This document shows positions 34,827-42,702 of a stretch of DNA of 64,000 bases, in pieces (positions within the stretch are counted from its first letter, which is position 1; the number at the start of each line of letters is the position of its first letter). The position numbers and the translations under genes are program-made. The notes beneath the pieces were generated by a model. That model had not been told where the DNA came from. It saw only the letters and a list, made by a program, of their open reading frames with translations, and did not search any database. This DNA comes from Actinomadura madurae (lineage in GTDB: Bacteria > Actinomycetota > Actinomycetes > Streptosporangiales > Streptosporangiaceae), in contig NZ_FOVH01000010.1 of NCBI RefSeq assembly GCF_900115095.1, positions 1 through 64,000 of the forward strand, given 5' to 3'.

Positions 34827-35282
34827 TCACGACCCCGTTCCGACCTTGCGGACGAAGGCCTCGGTGGAGGTCAGGACGCGGCCGGCGGCGTCCCTGACCT
34901 CCAGTTTCCGGAGGGGGCTCTCGGTCTTGGCGTCGAGCATGACCGAGTGCTGCTCGGCGTCCTCGAAGAGGTGGCCCTCGCCCCACTGGCGCAGGCTGAC
35001 GAGGATGACGAAGAGGTCCCGGCCCTTCTCGGTCAGCGCGTACTCGTGATACGCGCTCCCGTCGGTGGCCGGGACGATCTCCAGGATGCCGTGCGCGACG
35101 AGTTCGCGCAGGCGCGACGACAGGATGTTCTTGGCCAGGCCGAGGTTCCTCTGGAACTCGCTGAACCTGGTGATGCCGTCGAACGCGTCCCGGACGATGA
35201 GCAGGGACCATCGGTCCCCGATGACGTCGACGGCCCGCGCGACCGGGCACTCCGCTCGCTCGTGCGTCACGCGCCGCGGCAT
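34827..35282 (-). CDS. HxlR family transcriptional regulator
   Basis: A 151-residue winged-helix regulator with the family start CPVARAVDVIGDRWSLLIV and the recognition region ITRFSEFQRNLGLAKNILS, then SRLRELVAHGILE. The Cys near residue 10 is the position often used for redox sensing. ATG 35282 is preferred because GGAGGG lies 6-8 nt upstream. It is divergent from the nitrilase operon, and two matching 21-bp palindromes occupy the promoter between them. This strongly suggests it represses that operon in the absence of substrate or stress. Confidence 0.88.
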   Translation of the reverse strand: MPRRVTHERAECPVARAVDVIGDRWSLLIVRDAFDGITRFSEFQRNLGLAKNILSSRLRELVAHGILEIVPATDGSAYHEYALTEKGRDLFVILVSLRQWGEGHLFEDAEQHSVMLDAKTESPLRKLEVRDAAGRVLTSTEAFVRKVGTGS

Positions 35283-35338
35283 CGGCGTCCCTCCAGGTGA
35301 TGCGACGGGTCGGCCCCGACCGGATCGACCCTGACCAA

Positions 35339-35402
35339 GTGGTTGCAAGTATAAACCACACCCTCTATGCTCGCGGCCAAGCTGGTTTCAACTTGAAACC
35401 AG
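35339..35402. promoter_or_regulatory. Nitrilase-operon promoter bracketed by twin 21-bp operators
   Basis: For the plus strand, TTGCAA (35343-35348) and TATGCT (35366-35371) are 17 bp apart. Operator 1 (35339-35359, GTGGTT to AACCAC) covers the -35. Operator 2 (35382-35402) is a perfect palindrome, CTGGTTTCAA-C-TTGAAACCAG, just past the expected start point. The two align over their full 21 bp (T-G-G-T-T-n-C-A-A in common) and begin 43 bp apart, about four helical turns. This is a typical repression layout for a dimeric HxlR protein. Confidence 0.75.
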
Positions 35403-35430
35403 AGACGCGTGCAGTGGAGGAGGCCACGTC

Positions 35431-36342
35431 ATGACGGCACAGGCACGGGAGAACGGCGATCCGAGGGTGAGCCCGGCGCGGGTCGCGGTCGTGCAGTTCG
35501 AACCGCGGGTCGGGGTCGAGAACCTCAAGGCCAACGCCCTGGCGGTCGAGCGGCGGCTGACGGCGGCGGCGGACGGGGGAGCCGACCTGATCGTGCTCCC
35601 CGAACTCGCGACCACCGGGTACGTCTTCGAGAGCCGAGAGGAGGCCTACGCTCACGCCGAAGCGGTGCCGGACGGGCCCACCGTGGAGATGTTCGCGCGG
35701 ATCGCCGCCGCGCGGAACGTGTACATCGTCGGCTGCGTGGCCGAGCAAGACGGCGTGAAGCTCTACGACACCGCCGTGCTGGTCGGCCCGGAGGGCTACA
35801 TCGGCCGGTACCGCAAGACCCACCTGTGGAACACCGAGAAGCTGTGGTTCACCCCGGGCGACGAGGGCTTCTCGGTCTTCGACACCCGGATCGGACGGAT
35901 CGGGCTGCTCGTCTGCTGGGACATCTGGTTCCCGGAGACGGCGCGGATCGTCGCCCAGATGGGCGCGGACATCATCTGCATTCCCACGGGCTGGGTGTGG
36001 ACGCCGCCGCCCCTGTACGACGCGAGCGGCGTGTGCATGGCGGCCTACCTGACCATCACGGCCGCGCACGCCAACAACGTGTTCATCGCCACCGCGGACC
36101 GGATCGGTGAGGAGCGCGGTGCGGGGTTCATGGGCAACTCGCTCATCGCCGGAACGAACGGGTGGCCGATCGACCGGATCGCAGGTCCGGACGAGGACAC
36201 CATCATCTACGCCGACGTCGACCTGACGTCCGCGCGGACGGCCCCGATCTGGAACCAGCTGAACGACCTCCACCGGGACCGCCGCACCGACCTGTACGAC
36301 CAGATGCTCGGCTACCGCGACCGCGCCCCGCTGCCGAGGTGA
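35431..36342 (+). CDS. Carbon-nitrogen hydrolase (nitrilase superfamily)
   Basis: The 303-residue enzyme has the Glu-Lys-Cys triad: Glu in IVLPELATTGYVF (about residue 56), Lys in YRKTHLWNTEKLWF (about 128) and Cys in IGLLVCWDIWFPET (about 163). Members cleave nitriles, aliphatic amides or N-carbamoyl compounds. The CWDIWFPE form occurs among amidase and carbamoylase branches, so nitrilase activity proper is not assured. It opens an operon with a membrane protein, an amidase-signature amidase and a tautomerase, and ends 4 nt before the next gene. A route degrading a nitrogen-containing ring or nitrile is likely. Confidence 0.85.
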   Translation: MTAQARENGDPRVSPARVAVVQFEPRVGVENLKANALAVERRLTAAADGGADLIVLPELATTGYVFESREEAYAHAEAVPDGPTVEMFARIAAARNVYIVGCVAEQDGVKLYDTAVLVGPEGYIGRYRKTHLWNTEKLWFTPGDEGFSVFDTRIGRIGLLVCWDIWFPETARIVAQMGADIICIPTGWVWTPPPLYDASGVCMAAYLTITAAHANNVFIATADRIGEERGAGFMGNSLIAGTNGWPIDRIAGPDEDTIIYADVDLTSARTAPIWNQLNDLHRDRRTDLYDQMLGYRDRAPLPR

Positions 36343-36346
36343 CGTG

Positions 36347-37516
36347 ATGGCGACCGTCCGCGGGAAGGCCGACGCCGCCGTCCCGCGAAGGACCGCCCAC
36401 CTGGGCGCCGGGCTGGCCGGCGTCCTGCTGGCGGTGCTCGCCGGCTGGACGTTCACCCGGGCCGCGAGCCGCCAGGACTGGAGCGGCGACTACACCGACG
36501 CCGGCCGGCTCGCGTCATGGCTGGTCGGATCCATCAGCGAGCCGCAGTTCTACGCGGTCGCCCCGGCGGGCGCGCTGCTGCTCGCCGGGGGCCTGGCGGG
36601 CCATGTCGCCCACCGGCGATCGTGGCGGTGGCAGGGGTTCGTCCAGGCCTGCGGGACGGGCCTGTGGCCGTGGGCCGCCGGGAGCGCGCTCGCCGGCCTG
36701 CTGCTGGGCAACCTCGCCTGGGGATGGACCCTCGCGCCCGGTGGCTGGCAGCCCCTGTTCGTGCCGCTGGTCTCCGTCGCACCGGCGATCGTCGTCCTCT
36801 ACGGGCCCGGATGGAGGATCGCCCTGCCGGCCACCGTCCTCGGAGCCCTGCTGACTCCGCCGATCGCGATCCTCACCGTCGGGCACGTCACGGGCCCGCT
36901 CGACCTGCCGCCCGTGGTCGGCGCGACCACGGGGATGTGGGGCGGCGCGATCATCGCGTTCTGGCTCTGCGATCGCCTCCCGTGGATGCCGGCACCCGGA
37001 GCCTGGCGGACGCACCCCGATCCCGCGCCGAGCCGCGGGCACGTGTTCCTGTGGGTGCCCCGCCGGGCGTTGGCCGACTTCTCCGAGGCGCAGTTCTTCG
37101 GCAACGAATGGGCGAGCGCGGCGCTGATCCTCGGAGCCGTCCTGTCCCATCTGCTCGATCCGTCCAGCACCGCGTACGGATCCGGCCTGTTCCCGGAGGT
37201 CCTCGCCGGCCAGGTCCTCACCGCGGTCGCGGGCGTGGTGATCTGGCGCGGGCGCTGGGAGGCGCGCGGCTTCTACCCGACCTTCGTGCCGGTCGTCTCC
37301 GTCGCGCCCGCCACCGTGCTCGCCTTCGGAGGGACGTGGCAGTCCGTCGTGCTGGGCGCGCTGGCCGGCGCGCTGGTCGCCCCGCCCGCGGCGGCGGCGA
37401 TCTCGGCTCGCCTGCCGGCGGGCTTCCATCCGTTCATCGGCAACGTCGCCTCCATGACCATCTCCACGGCGCTGATCGTCGCCGTGTTCCGCCTCATCCC
37501 TGGAATCGCCTCATGA
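36347..37516 (+). CDS. Polytopic membrane protein with internal duplication, function unknown
   Basis: I do not recognise a named family for this 389-residue protein. It has about ten hydrophobic segments. Two copies of one module are visible: FVPLVSVAPAIVVLYGPGWR with ALPATVLGALLTPP (about residues 138-175), and FVPVVSVAPATVLAFGGTWQ with LGALAGALVAPP (about 312-350). This suggests an inverted or tandem duplicated transporter. It lies 4 nt behind the nitrilase and overlaps the amidase start as ATGA. Uptake of the substrate used by the flanking hydrolases is the simplest role, inferred from position. Confidence 0.7.
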   Translation: MATVRGKADAAVPRRTAHLGAGLAGVLLAVLAGWTFTRAASRQDWSGDYTDAGRLASWLVGSISEPQFYAVAPAGALLLAGGLAGHVAHRRSWRWQGFVQACGTGLWPWAAGSALAGLLLGNLAWGWTLAPGGWQPLFVPLVSVAPAIVVLYGPGWRIALPATVLGALLTPPIAILTVGHVTGPLDLPPVVGATTGMWGGAIIAFWLCDRLPWMPAPGAWRTHPDPAPSRGHVFLWVPRRALADFSEAQFFGNEWASAALILGAVLSHLLDPSSTAYGSGLFPEVLAGQVLTAVAGVVIWRGRWEARGFYPTFVPVVSVAPATVLAFGGTWQSVVLGALAGALVAPPAAAAISARLPAGFHPFIGNVASMTISTALIVAVFRLIPGIAS

Positions 37517-38826
37517 CCATCGCAGAATCCGCCCGCGCCCTCCGCCGGCGGGAGACCTCCGCCCGGGAGCTGACCGAGACGGCGTTGCGCCGCGCGCGCG
37601 AGCTCGACCCCACGCTGAACGCGTTCGTCCTCATCGACGAGGAGGGGGCCCGCGCGGCGGCGCGCGAGGCCGACGAGCAACTCGCCGCGGGCGCCGACCG
37701 TGGACCGCTGCACGGCATTCCGGTGGCGGTGAAGGACCTCATCGACATGGCCGGCCTGCCGACCACCTGCGGATCGGCCACCGCGTTCGGCGGCCTAGCC
37801 GGCAAGGACGCCGAGTCCGTGCGGCGGCTGCGCGACGCCGGAGCCGTCATCATAGGAAAGACGACCCTGCACGAGTTCGCGTACGGCGCGACCGGCGACC
37901 GGTCCGCCCACGGCGCCTCGCGCAACCCGGAGGACCCCGGCCGGATGTCCGGCGGCAGCAGCGGTGGCAGCGCCGTCGCGGTCGCCGCCGGCATGGTGCC
38001 GCTGACCCTGGGCACCGACACGGCCGGGTCGATCCGGGTGCCCGCCGCGCTGTGCGGCGTCGTCGGCTTCAAGCCCGCCTACGACGCCGTTTCGAGCGAG
38101 GGCGTGTACCCGCTGGCTCCGTCCCTCGACCACGTCGGGGTCTTCGCTGCCACGTCCGAAGACGCGCTGATCGGCCACCAGGCGCTGGCCGACCGGCCCG
38201 TGCTCCCGGCCGCCGCCCTTGACCGCGTCTCCGTCGGCTGGATCCCACCCGAGTCCATCGCCGTGACGGACCGGCGGATCGAGGAGCTGACGCGACGGTT
38301 CGTGAGCCGGGCCTTCGACGTCGACGTCGTCGAGGGCTTCGCCAAGTGGGACCTGTTCGACGTCCTCTCCACCCTCCAGGGCAGGGAGGCGTTCCAGGTG
38401 CACGAGCACCACCTGGCGGCGGACGATGACCTCATCGATCCCGAGGTGCGCGCGCGACTCCACCGGGGACGCGAGATATCCGATCACCTCTACGCCGAGG
38501 CCGACGAGGTCCGCCGGGAGCTCCGGGCCGTGGTCGGCGAACTGCTGTCGGCGTTCGACCTGCTGGCCCTGCCGACCGTGCCGATCGTGGCGCCGCCTCT
38601 CGACGCGCGCAGCGTCACCGTCGACGGCACCGGCCTGGAAGTCCGCGCGGCACTGCTCTCGCTGACCAGCCCGTGGAACCTGACGGGTTCGCCGGCGATC
38701 AGCGTCCCCGCGGGCCGGCTGGACGGGCTGCCGATCGCCGTGCAGCTCGTCACGTCACCGGGCAGCGAAGGGCTGCTGTTCGCCGCGGCCCAGGCGCTCG
38801 AAGATTCGCGGCACTCGGCCGTCTGA
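37513..38826 (+). CDS. Amidase signature family amidase
   Basis: The 437-residue enzyme carries the Ser-cisSer-Lys triad of amidase signature hydrolases: Lys in PVAVKDLIDMAG (about residue 77), a Gly/Ser stretch MSGGSSGGSAVAV (about 150) and the nucleophile Ser in GTDTAGSIRVPAALCG (about 178). It hydrolyses an amide to acid and ammonia in the cytosol. It overlaps the membrane-protein gene and is followed after 15 nt by a tautomerase gene. With the nitrilase-family enzyme upstream, two successive C-N bond cleavages are suggested. Confidence 0.9.
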   Translation: MTIAESARALRRRETSARELTETALRRARELDPTLNAFVLIDEEGARAAAREADEQLAAGADRGPLHGIPVAVKDLIDMAGLPTTCGSATAFGGLAGKDAESVRRLRDAGAVIIGKTTLHEFAYGATGDRSAHGASRNPEDPGRMSGGSSGGSAVAVAAGMVPLTLGTDTAGSIRVPAALCGVVGFKPAYDAVSSEGVYPLAPSLDHVGVFAATSEDALIGHQALADRPVLPAAALDRVSVGWIPPESIAVTDRRIEELTRRFVSRAFDVDVVEGFAKWDLFDVLSTLQGREAFQVHEHHLAADDDLIDPEVRARLHRGREISDHLYAEADEVRRELRAVVGELLSAFDLLALPTVPIVAPPLDARSVTVDGTGLEVRAALLSLTSPWNLTGSPAISVPAGRLDGLPIAVQLVTSPGSEGLLFAAAQALEDSRHSAV

Positions 38827-38841
38827 CCCGAAGGGAGTCCC

Positions 38842-39243
38842 ATGCCATCCATCCAGGTCGACCTGCCGCTGGTCGCGGACGAGGACGCCAAGCGGGAGTT
38901 CGCACGGCGCGTCGGCGTCATCTACGGGGAGATCATGCAGGTCGGCATGGATCTGCTCACCGTCTCGATCCACGACCTCGGACGCGGAGGGGTGTGGCGC
39001 TGCCACGAGTCCGGCCCGCCCACCCCCTCCGCGCTGATCATGTGCGACATCCGGAAGGGCCGCCCGGCCGAGACCCGGGCTCTGCTGGCCCGGTCCCTCA
39101 TCGACGCCTGCGTGGAGGCCTTCGACCTCGATGCCCTGTGGTTGAAAGTCGAGTTCACCCAGCACAGCGGCGACGAGATGTACCACCCGCATCTCGGCGG
39201 ATTCAACAAGGACTGGCACGGCGACGAGCGTTCAACGGGCTGA
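38842..39243 (+). CDS. Tautomerase superfamily protein
   Basis: This 133-residue protein starts MPSIQVDLPL. Removal of Met would expose the catalytic Pro1 used by 4-oxalocrotonate tautomerase, cis-CaaD and MSAD-type enzymes. Its length, about twice a single 60-residue module, suggests a fused beta-alpha-beta pair. AAGGGAG precedes the start. In this operon it may tautomerise an unsaturated keto acid released after amide cleavage, or hydrate an unsaturated acid. It ends the nitrilase-amidase operon. Confidence 0.78.
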   Translation: MPSIQVDLPLVADEDAKREFARRVGVIYGEIMQVGMDLLTVSIHDLGRGGVWRCHESGPPTPSALIMCDIRKGRPAETRALLARSLIDACVEAFDLDALWLKVEFTQHSGDEMYHPHLGGFNKDWHGDERSTG

Positions 39244-39270
39244 TGGAGGGGAGACCGGTACCCCACTTAT

Positions 39271-39330
39271 GCAACCGATGGTTGCGCGTCACTGGCCTGC
39301 GGGTTAGGGTGATGCGCAACCAAAGGTTGC
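39271..39330 (+). promoter_or_regulatory. SRPBCC-ArsR promoter with twin GCAACC-N3-GGTTGC operators
   Basis: Perfect 6+6 palindromes GCAACC-GAT-GGTTGC (39271-39285) and GCAACC-AAA-GGTTGC (39316-39330) start 45 bp apart. Between them TTGCGC (39282-39287) and TAGGGT (39305-39310) form a promoter with a 17-bp spacer. A repressor bound at both sites would cover the -35 and the start point. The ArsR-type protein encoded two genes downstream is the expected ligand. Confidence 0.72.
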
Positions 39331-39341
39331 AAAGGATGGGC

Positions 39342-39800
39342 ATGGAATACGAATCCATCGAGCGGGAGATCCACATCGAGGCCTCGCCCGAGGTGGTCTT
39401 CGAGGTGGTGAGCAGCCCCCGGCACCTGCGCGAGTGGTGGCCGGACGAGGCGGAGTTCCCGGCCGTGCCCGGGGAGGCGGGCCGAATCGGCTTCGGAGAC
39501 CCGCAGAACCGCGAGTGGATGCAGTTCACGGTCGTCGAGGCCGTCCCGCCGCGGCTGTTCTCCTTCCGGTGGACCCACCGGGAGGGGGAACAGGCCGGCG
39601 CGGGGAACTCGATGCTGGTCGTCTTCGAGATCGAGGCCGCCGGGAGCGGGACGCTGCTGCGGATGACCGAGAGCGGGTTCCGCGAGCGCGGCTGGGCGGA
39701 AGCGAAGATCGCCGACGAGTACCGGGCGCACGTCGAGGGCTGGGACCTGTTCCTTCCGCGGCTGCCGGGGTATGCCGCGCAGGTCGCCGCGGGCGCATGA
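39342..39800 (+). CDS. SRPBCC/START (AHSA1-like) protein
   Basis: A 152-residue helix-grip protein. IHIEASPEVVFEVVSSPRHLREWWPDE begins the fold and GTLLRMTESGF is the typical central strand, ending with GWDLFLPRLPGYA. AHSA1-type proteins bind hydrophobic ligands. They are often paired with an ArsR regulator, as here, where the next gene overlaps by ATGA. ATG 39342 is chosen because AAAGG lies 6 nt upstream; ATGs at 39312 and 39336 are alternatives and the first lies next to the second operator. The ligand is unknown. Confidence 0.85.
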   Translation: MEYESIEREIHIEASPEVVFEVVSSPRHLREWWPDEAEFPAVPGEAGRIGFGDPQNREWMQFTVVEAVPPRLFSFRWTHREGEQAGAGNSMLVVFEIEAAGSGTLLRMTESGFRERGWAEAKIADEYRAHVEGWDLFLPRLPGYAAQVAAGA

Positions 39801-40192
39801 GCGCGGCCGTGGACGACGCGCTGTGGGCGGCGATCGGCGATCCGACCCGGCGCCGGATGCTCGACCTGCTGCTCAGCGAGGGCGGCGGGACGGCGACCAG
39901 CCTGAGCGGGCACCTGCCGGTGAGCCGCCAGGCGGTGGCGAAGCACCTGGCCGTCCTCGACCGGGCCGGCCTGGTCCACGCCACCACCGCCGGGCGCCAG
40001 CGGCGGTACCGCGTCGACCAGGCCCGGCTCGCCCGCGCGGCCGCCCAGCTGGCCGAGGTAGGCGGCGCCTGGGACGCCCGGCTCCGGCGCATCCGGCGCA
40101 TCGCCGAGGCGATCCAACAGGACAAGGACACCGAGACCGGGAGCGAAGACGCTCCAGATCCTCACGACGTGCGGATCGGCGACGAGCACTGA
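39797..40192 (+). CDS. ArsR family transcriptional regulator
   Basis: A 131-residue winged-helix regulator: ALWAAIGDPTRRRMLDLLL opens the domain, SGHLPVSRQAVAKHLAVLDR is the recognition helix region, and the wing is VHATTAGRQRRYRV. No obvious Cys metal site is present, which matches the non-metal ArsR-SRPBCC pairs rather than arsenic sensors. It overlaps the SRPBCC gene as ATGA. The twin palindromes at 39271-39330 are probable operators for autoregulation of the SRPBCC-ArsR-VOC operon. Confidence 0.88.
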   Translation: MSAAVDDALWAAIGDPTRRRMLDLLLSEGGGTATSLSGHLPVSRQAVAKHLAVLDRAGLVHATTAGRQRRYRVDQARLARAAAQLAEVGGAWDARLRRIRRIAEAIQQDKDTETGSEDAPDPHDVRIGDEH

Positions 40193-40208
40193 CCGGCTGG
40201 AGGAGACC

Positions 40209-40979
40209 ATGGGCATGACCACGATCGAGAGCATTCTCATCGGCAGCGCCGACCCGCAGCGGTTGCGGGAGTGGTACGCCGATGCGCTGGGCGCGCGGCC
40301 CGACGTCGACCGCTTCCTCGGCTTCGGGCAGGTCGGCGTGCTGATCGACGGCCGCGACGACGTCGCGCCCCGCGCCGCCGAGCCTGGACGGGTCATCATC
40401 AACTACTACGTCCCCGACATCCACAAGGCCGCGCAGCGCCTTGACGACCGCGGCGCCACCTGGGTGTCCAGGGCGGAGTACCGCGACGGCGGGCTCTGGT
40501 TCGCCACCGTCGAGGACCTCGAAGGCAACTACGTGCAGCTGATCCAGACCACGCCGACGTACTGGGCGAAGAAGAAGGAGCGCGCGGGGGAGACCGCCGG
40601 CCCCATGGACCACGCCCGCGCGGCGGTCCGGCTCCCGGCGCAGGACCTCGACCGGGCCCGGCGCTGGTACTCCGAACGGCTGGGCCTGGAACCGGTCGAG
40701 GAGCGCGAGGGCGGTCTGCGCTATCTGTGCGGCGGCACCGAGTTCGTGGTCTTCGCGTCGACAGGAAAGGCGTCGGGAGACCATACGCAGATGGGCTTCA
40801 CGGTGCCCGACATCGATCTGGCCGTCGAAGATCTGCGCAAGCGCGGCGTGCGATTCGAAGGCGACATCGTCGACGTGCAGGGCAACTACCCGTCCACCGG
40901 GGCGGTCGGCGAGCGAGGGACGTGGTTCCGCGACAGCGAGGGAAATCTGCTCGGCCTGGGCCAGTACATCTACGAGTAG
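40209..40979 (+). CDS. VOC-superfamily protein with two glyoxalase-like domains
   Basis: The 256-residue protein contains two vicinal-oxygen-chelate modules: residues about 5-120 (ILIGSADPQRLREWYADALG and YVQLIQTTP) and about 133-253 (VRLPAQDLDRARRWYSERLG and NLLGLGQYIYE). VOC proteins include glyoxalases, ring-cleaving dioxygenases and resistance proteins that bind drugs. The 16-nt gap and GGAGGAG before ATG 40209 place it in the SRPBCC-ArsR operon. Metal ligands are not clearly conserved, so a binding role is possible. Confidence 0.82.
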   Translation: MGMTTIESILIGSADPQRLREWYADALGARPDVDRFLGFGQVGVLIDGRDDVAPRAAEPGRVIINYYVPDIHKAAQRLDDRGATWVSRAEYRDGGLWFATVEDLEGNYVQLIQTTPTYWAKKKERAGETAGPMDHARAAVRLPAQDLDRARRWYSERLGLEPVEEREGGLRYLCGGTEFVVFASTGKASGDHTQMGFTVPDIDLAVEDLRKRGVRFEGDIVDVQGNYPSTGAVGERGTWFRDSEGNLLGLGQYIYE

Positions 40980-41254
40980 TGCTTGTGGCGGGTGACGATT
41001 CTCCTGATCAGCCGGCCCCAGAGAATCGAGGACACCGCCAACAGCGCAAGGAAGCTGAGCAGCATCATGGGGCCGGCGCCGCCGTACAGCGGGTTCGTGC
41101 TCGCGCCTTGAACGAACCCTTCAGGTTTCTCCCAGCCTGACAGCCAGATCCCTAGATACCAGGCGAGTGGCACACAAGCGACGGCCGTGACGAACCACCC
41201 CACCACCGCGGCCAGCGTCATGAGCAGGCAACCTGCGGTGCGCTTCCCGCTCAT
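40970..41254 (-). CDS. Small membrane protein of unknown function
   Basis: About 94 residues from ATG 41254; ATG 41278 would add eight. Two hydrophobic segments (residues about 8-33 and 63-84) flank a polar loop, and the C-terminus RLIRRIVTRHKHYS is basic, giving a hairpin in the membrane with both ends probably cytoplasmic. Its stop overlaps the end of the convergent VOC gene by 10 nt. No family is recognised. Confidence 0.55.
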   Translation of the reverse strand: MSGKRTAGCLLMTLAAVVGWFVTAVACVPLAWYLGIWLSGWEKPEGFVQGASTNPLYGGAGPMMLLSFLALLAVSSILWGRLIRRIVTRHKHYS

Positions 41255-41314
41255 ATCAGTCGGACGTCCCCAGACCATTCCCGGTTCCCGGCCGCGGTGG
41301 TCGCCGGCTGGACG

Positions 41315-41992
41315 TCAGCGTGGGGGCCGGGGCCCGCCACCGCCGAGGAAGCGCTCGAGCTGGGGGAGCGGGACGGGATCGCAGGGCTTCACCGGGCCGC
41401 GTACCTGGTAGATGCTGAAGGCCACTGAGAACGCGCCCTTGGGGCCGTGGACCGAGAGCGTCCACACCAGGGTGTTTCCCGGTTTGACGCGCTCTGGGTG
41501 CACATAGAAGATCGCGCGCTTGTCCCTGTTGGGCAGGAGCCATCCGTCGTCCACCGCGGTGGTGTGGCGGTTGGTCTCCTGGTCGAGTTCGCCGCGCGGG
41601 ATGTTCGAGCATCGCATGTGGACGGGTTGGAGTTCGATGTCCGCCTTGACCCCGAGCGCGGCGAGCTTCCGCTCGACACCGTCGAGCCGGCGCTGGATCA
41701 CCTCGGGCGGGCCGGTGAGGTCGTCCATCGTCACCTTGATCCGGCCGTCCGGCAGCGGCTCGGCCGCGTACGCCCGGCCGCCGCCCGACCCGCCGCCGAG
41801 GGTGCCCAACGGCACGATCGCGACCGCCGCGGTGGCGACGGCCGCCGCACCCACGACGTACCGGCGCCGCGGGGCCGGGCGCGCCGGTGTCCGTGCCCTC
41901 TCCCGCAGCCGGACGCGGGCCTCCGCGACGACCTCGGGCGACGGGCCGGGACGGGCGTCGTGGTACTTCCGCAGCATCTGCATCTCGTCCAT
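41315..41992 (-). CDS. CU044_5270-like membrane protein paired with an ECF sigma factor
   Basis: The 225-residue protein has a short cytoplasmic N-terminus that begins MDEMQMLRKYHDARPGPSPE, one membrane segment (about residues 45-65, VVGAAAVATAAVAIVPLG), and an extracytoplasmic domain. This layout matches the CU044_5270-type proteins commonly encoded directly behind ECF sigma genes in actinobacteria, where they may act like anti-sigma factors. The zinc-binding ZAS motif is absent. It starts 19 nt downstream of the sigma gene, with GAGGAG upstream. Confidence 0.7.
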   Translation of the reverse strand: MDEMQMLRKYHDARPGPSPEVVAEARVRLRERARTPARPAPRRRYVVGAAAVATAAVAIVPLGTLGGGSGGGRAYAAEPLPDGRIKVTMDDLTGPPEVIQRRLDGVERKLAALGVKADIELQPVHMRCSNIPRGELDQETNRHTTAVDDGWLLPNRDKRAIFYVHPERVKPGNTLVWTLSVHGPKGAFSVAFSIYQVRGPVKPCDPVPLPQLERFLGGGGPRPPR

Positions 41993-42011
41993 CACTGCAC
42001 GTCTCCTCGTC

Positions 42012-42596
42012 CTACTCCGGGTCTGCTTCGAGTGCCCGGCGCAGCTTGCGCCGCGCCCGTGTGAGCCGGGAACCGACCGTCCCGGCGCGGATGCCGAGGG
42101 CCTGCGCGACCTCCTCGTAGCTCAGGTCGCCGTAGGCGACCAGCAGAAGGACGTCGCGGTCTCCCGTGCCCAGACCCGCCAGCGCCTTCTCCAGCCGGGG
42201 CTGCATCCGCTGCGCGCTGACCATCTCGGCCACCCGGTCGGCGTGGTCGTCCACGGCCGCCGCGCGTCCGAACAGCCGACGGGCACGCTTCTCGGAACGC
42301 CGATGCCGCCGGACCAGATTGGTGGCGATCCCGTATAACCACGCGCGGGCCTGCGGCCGGTCGGCGTCATAGCGGTGCCGCAACGTGAAGGCGGTCAAGA
42401 ACGTCTCGGCGGCCACATCATCGGCCGGCGCGCTTCCCAGACGGGACGCGACATAGCGGTGGATCTCCCCGAAGTACCGGTCGAATATCTCCGAGAACCG
42501 TTCAGGATCATCACGCGACGCCACGATCACCGCGGCGTCGCTGGGATCCGCCGGCGCCCTGGGCGGCGCGGCGGACTGGGGAACAGTGGCGCTCAT
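42012..42596 (-). CDS. ECF-type RNA polymerase sigma factor
   Basis: A 194-residue sigma factor with region 2 (FSEIFDRYFGEIHRYVASRL, DVAAETFLTAFTLRHRY and RAWLYGIATNLVRRHRR) and region 4 (TGDRDVLLLVAYGDLSYEEV followed by LGIRAGTVGSRLTRARRKLR). There is no long C-terminal extension. Such sigma factors with a CU044_5270-like partner form a group whose signals are mostly unknown. It probably controls its own promoter, but I could not identify matching hexamers. Confidence 0.9.
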   Translation of the reverse strand: MSATVPQSAAPPRAPADPSDAAVIVASRDDPERFSEIFDRYFGEIHRYVASRLGSAPADDVAAETFLTAFTLRHRYDADRPQARAWLYGIATNLVRRHRRSEKRARRLFGRAAAVDDHADRVAEMVSAQRMQPRLEKALAGLGTGDRDVLLLVAYGDLSYEEVAQALGIRAGTVGSRLTRARRKLRRALEADPE

Positions 42597-42702
42597 GGAC
42601 CGGCACCTTCCGGGTCATCATCCTGACACCCGTTATTGCCCTCCCGCCCGATCCGTCTTCACGACGGAGGGCGATATGGCCGGAAGGGGACGAAGGCAGG
42701 CC

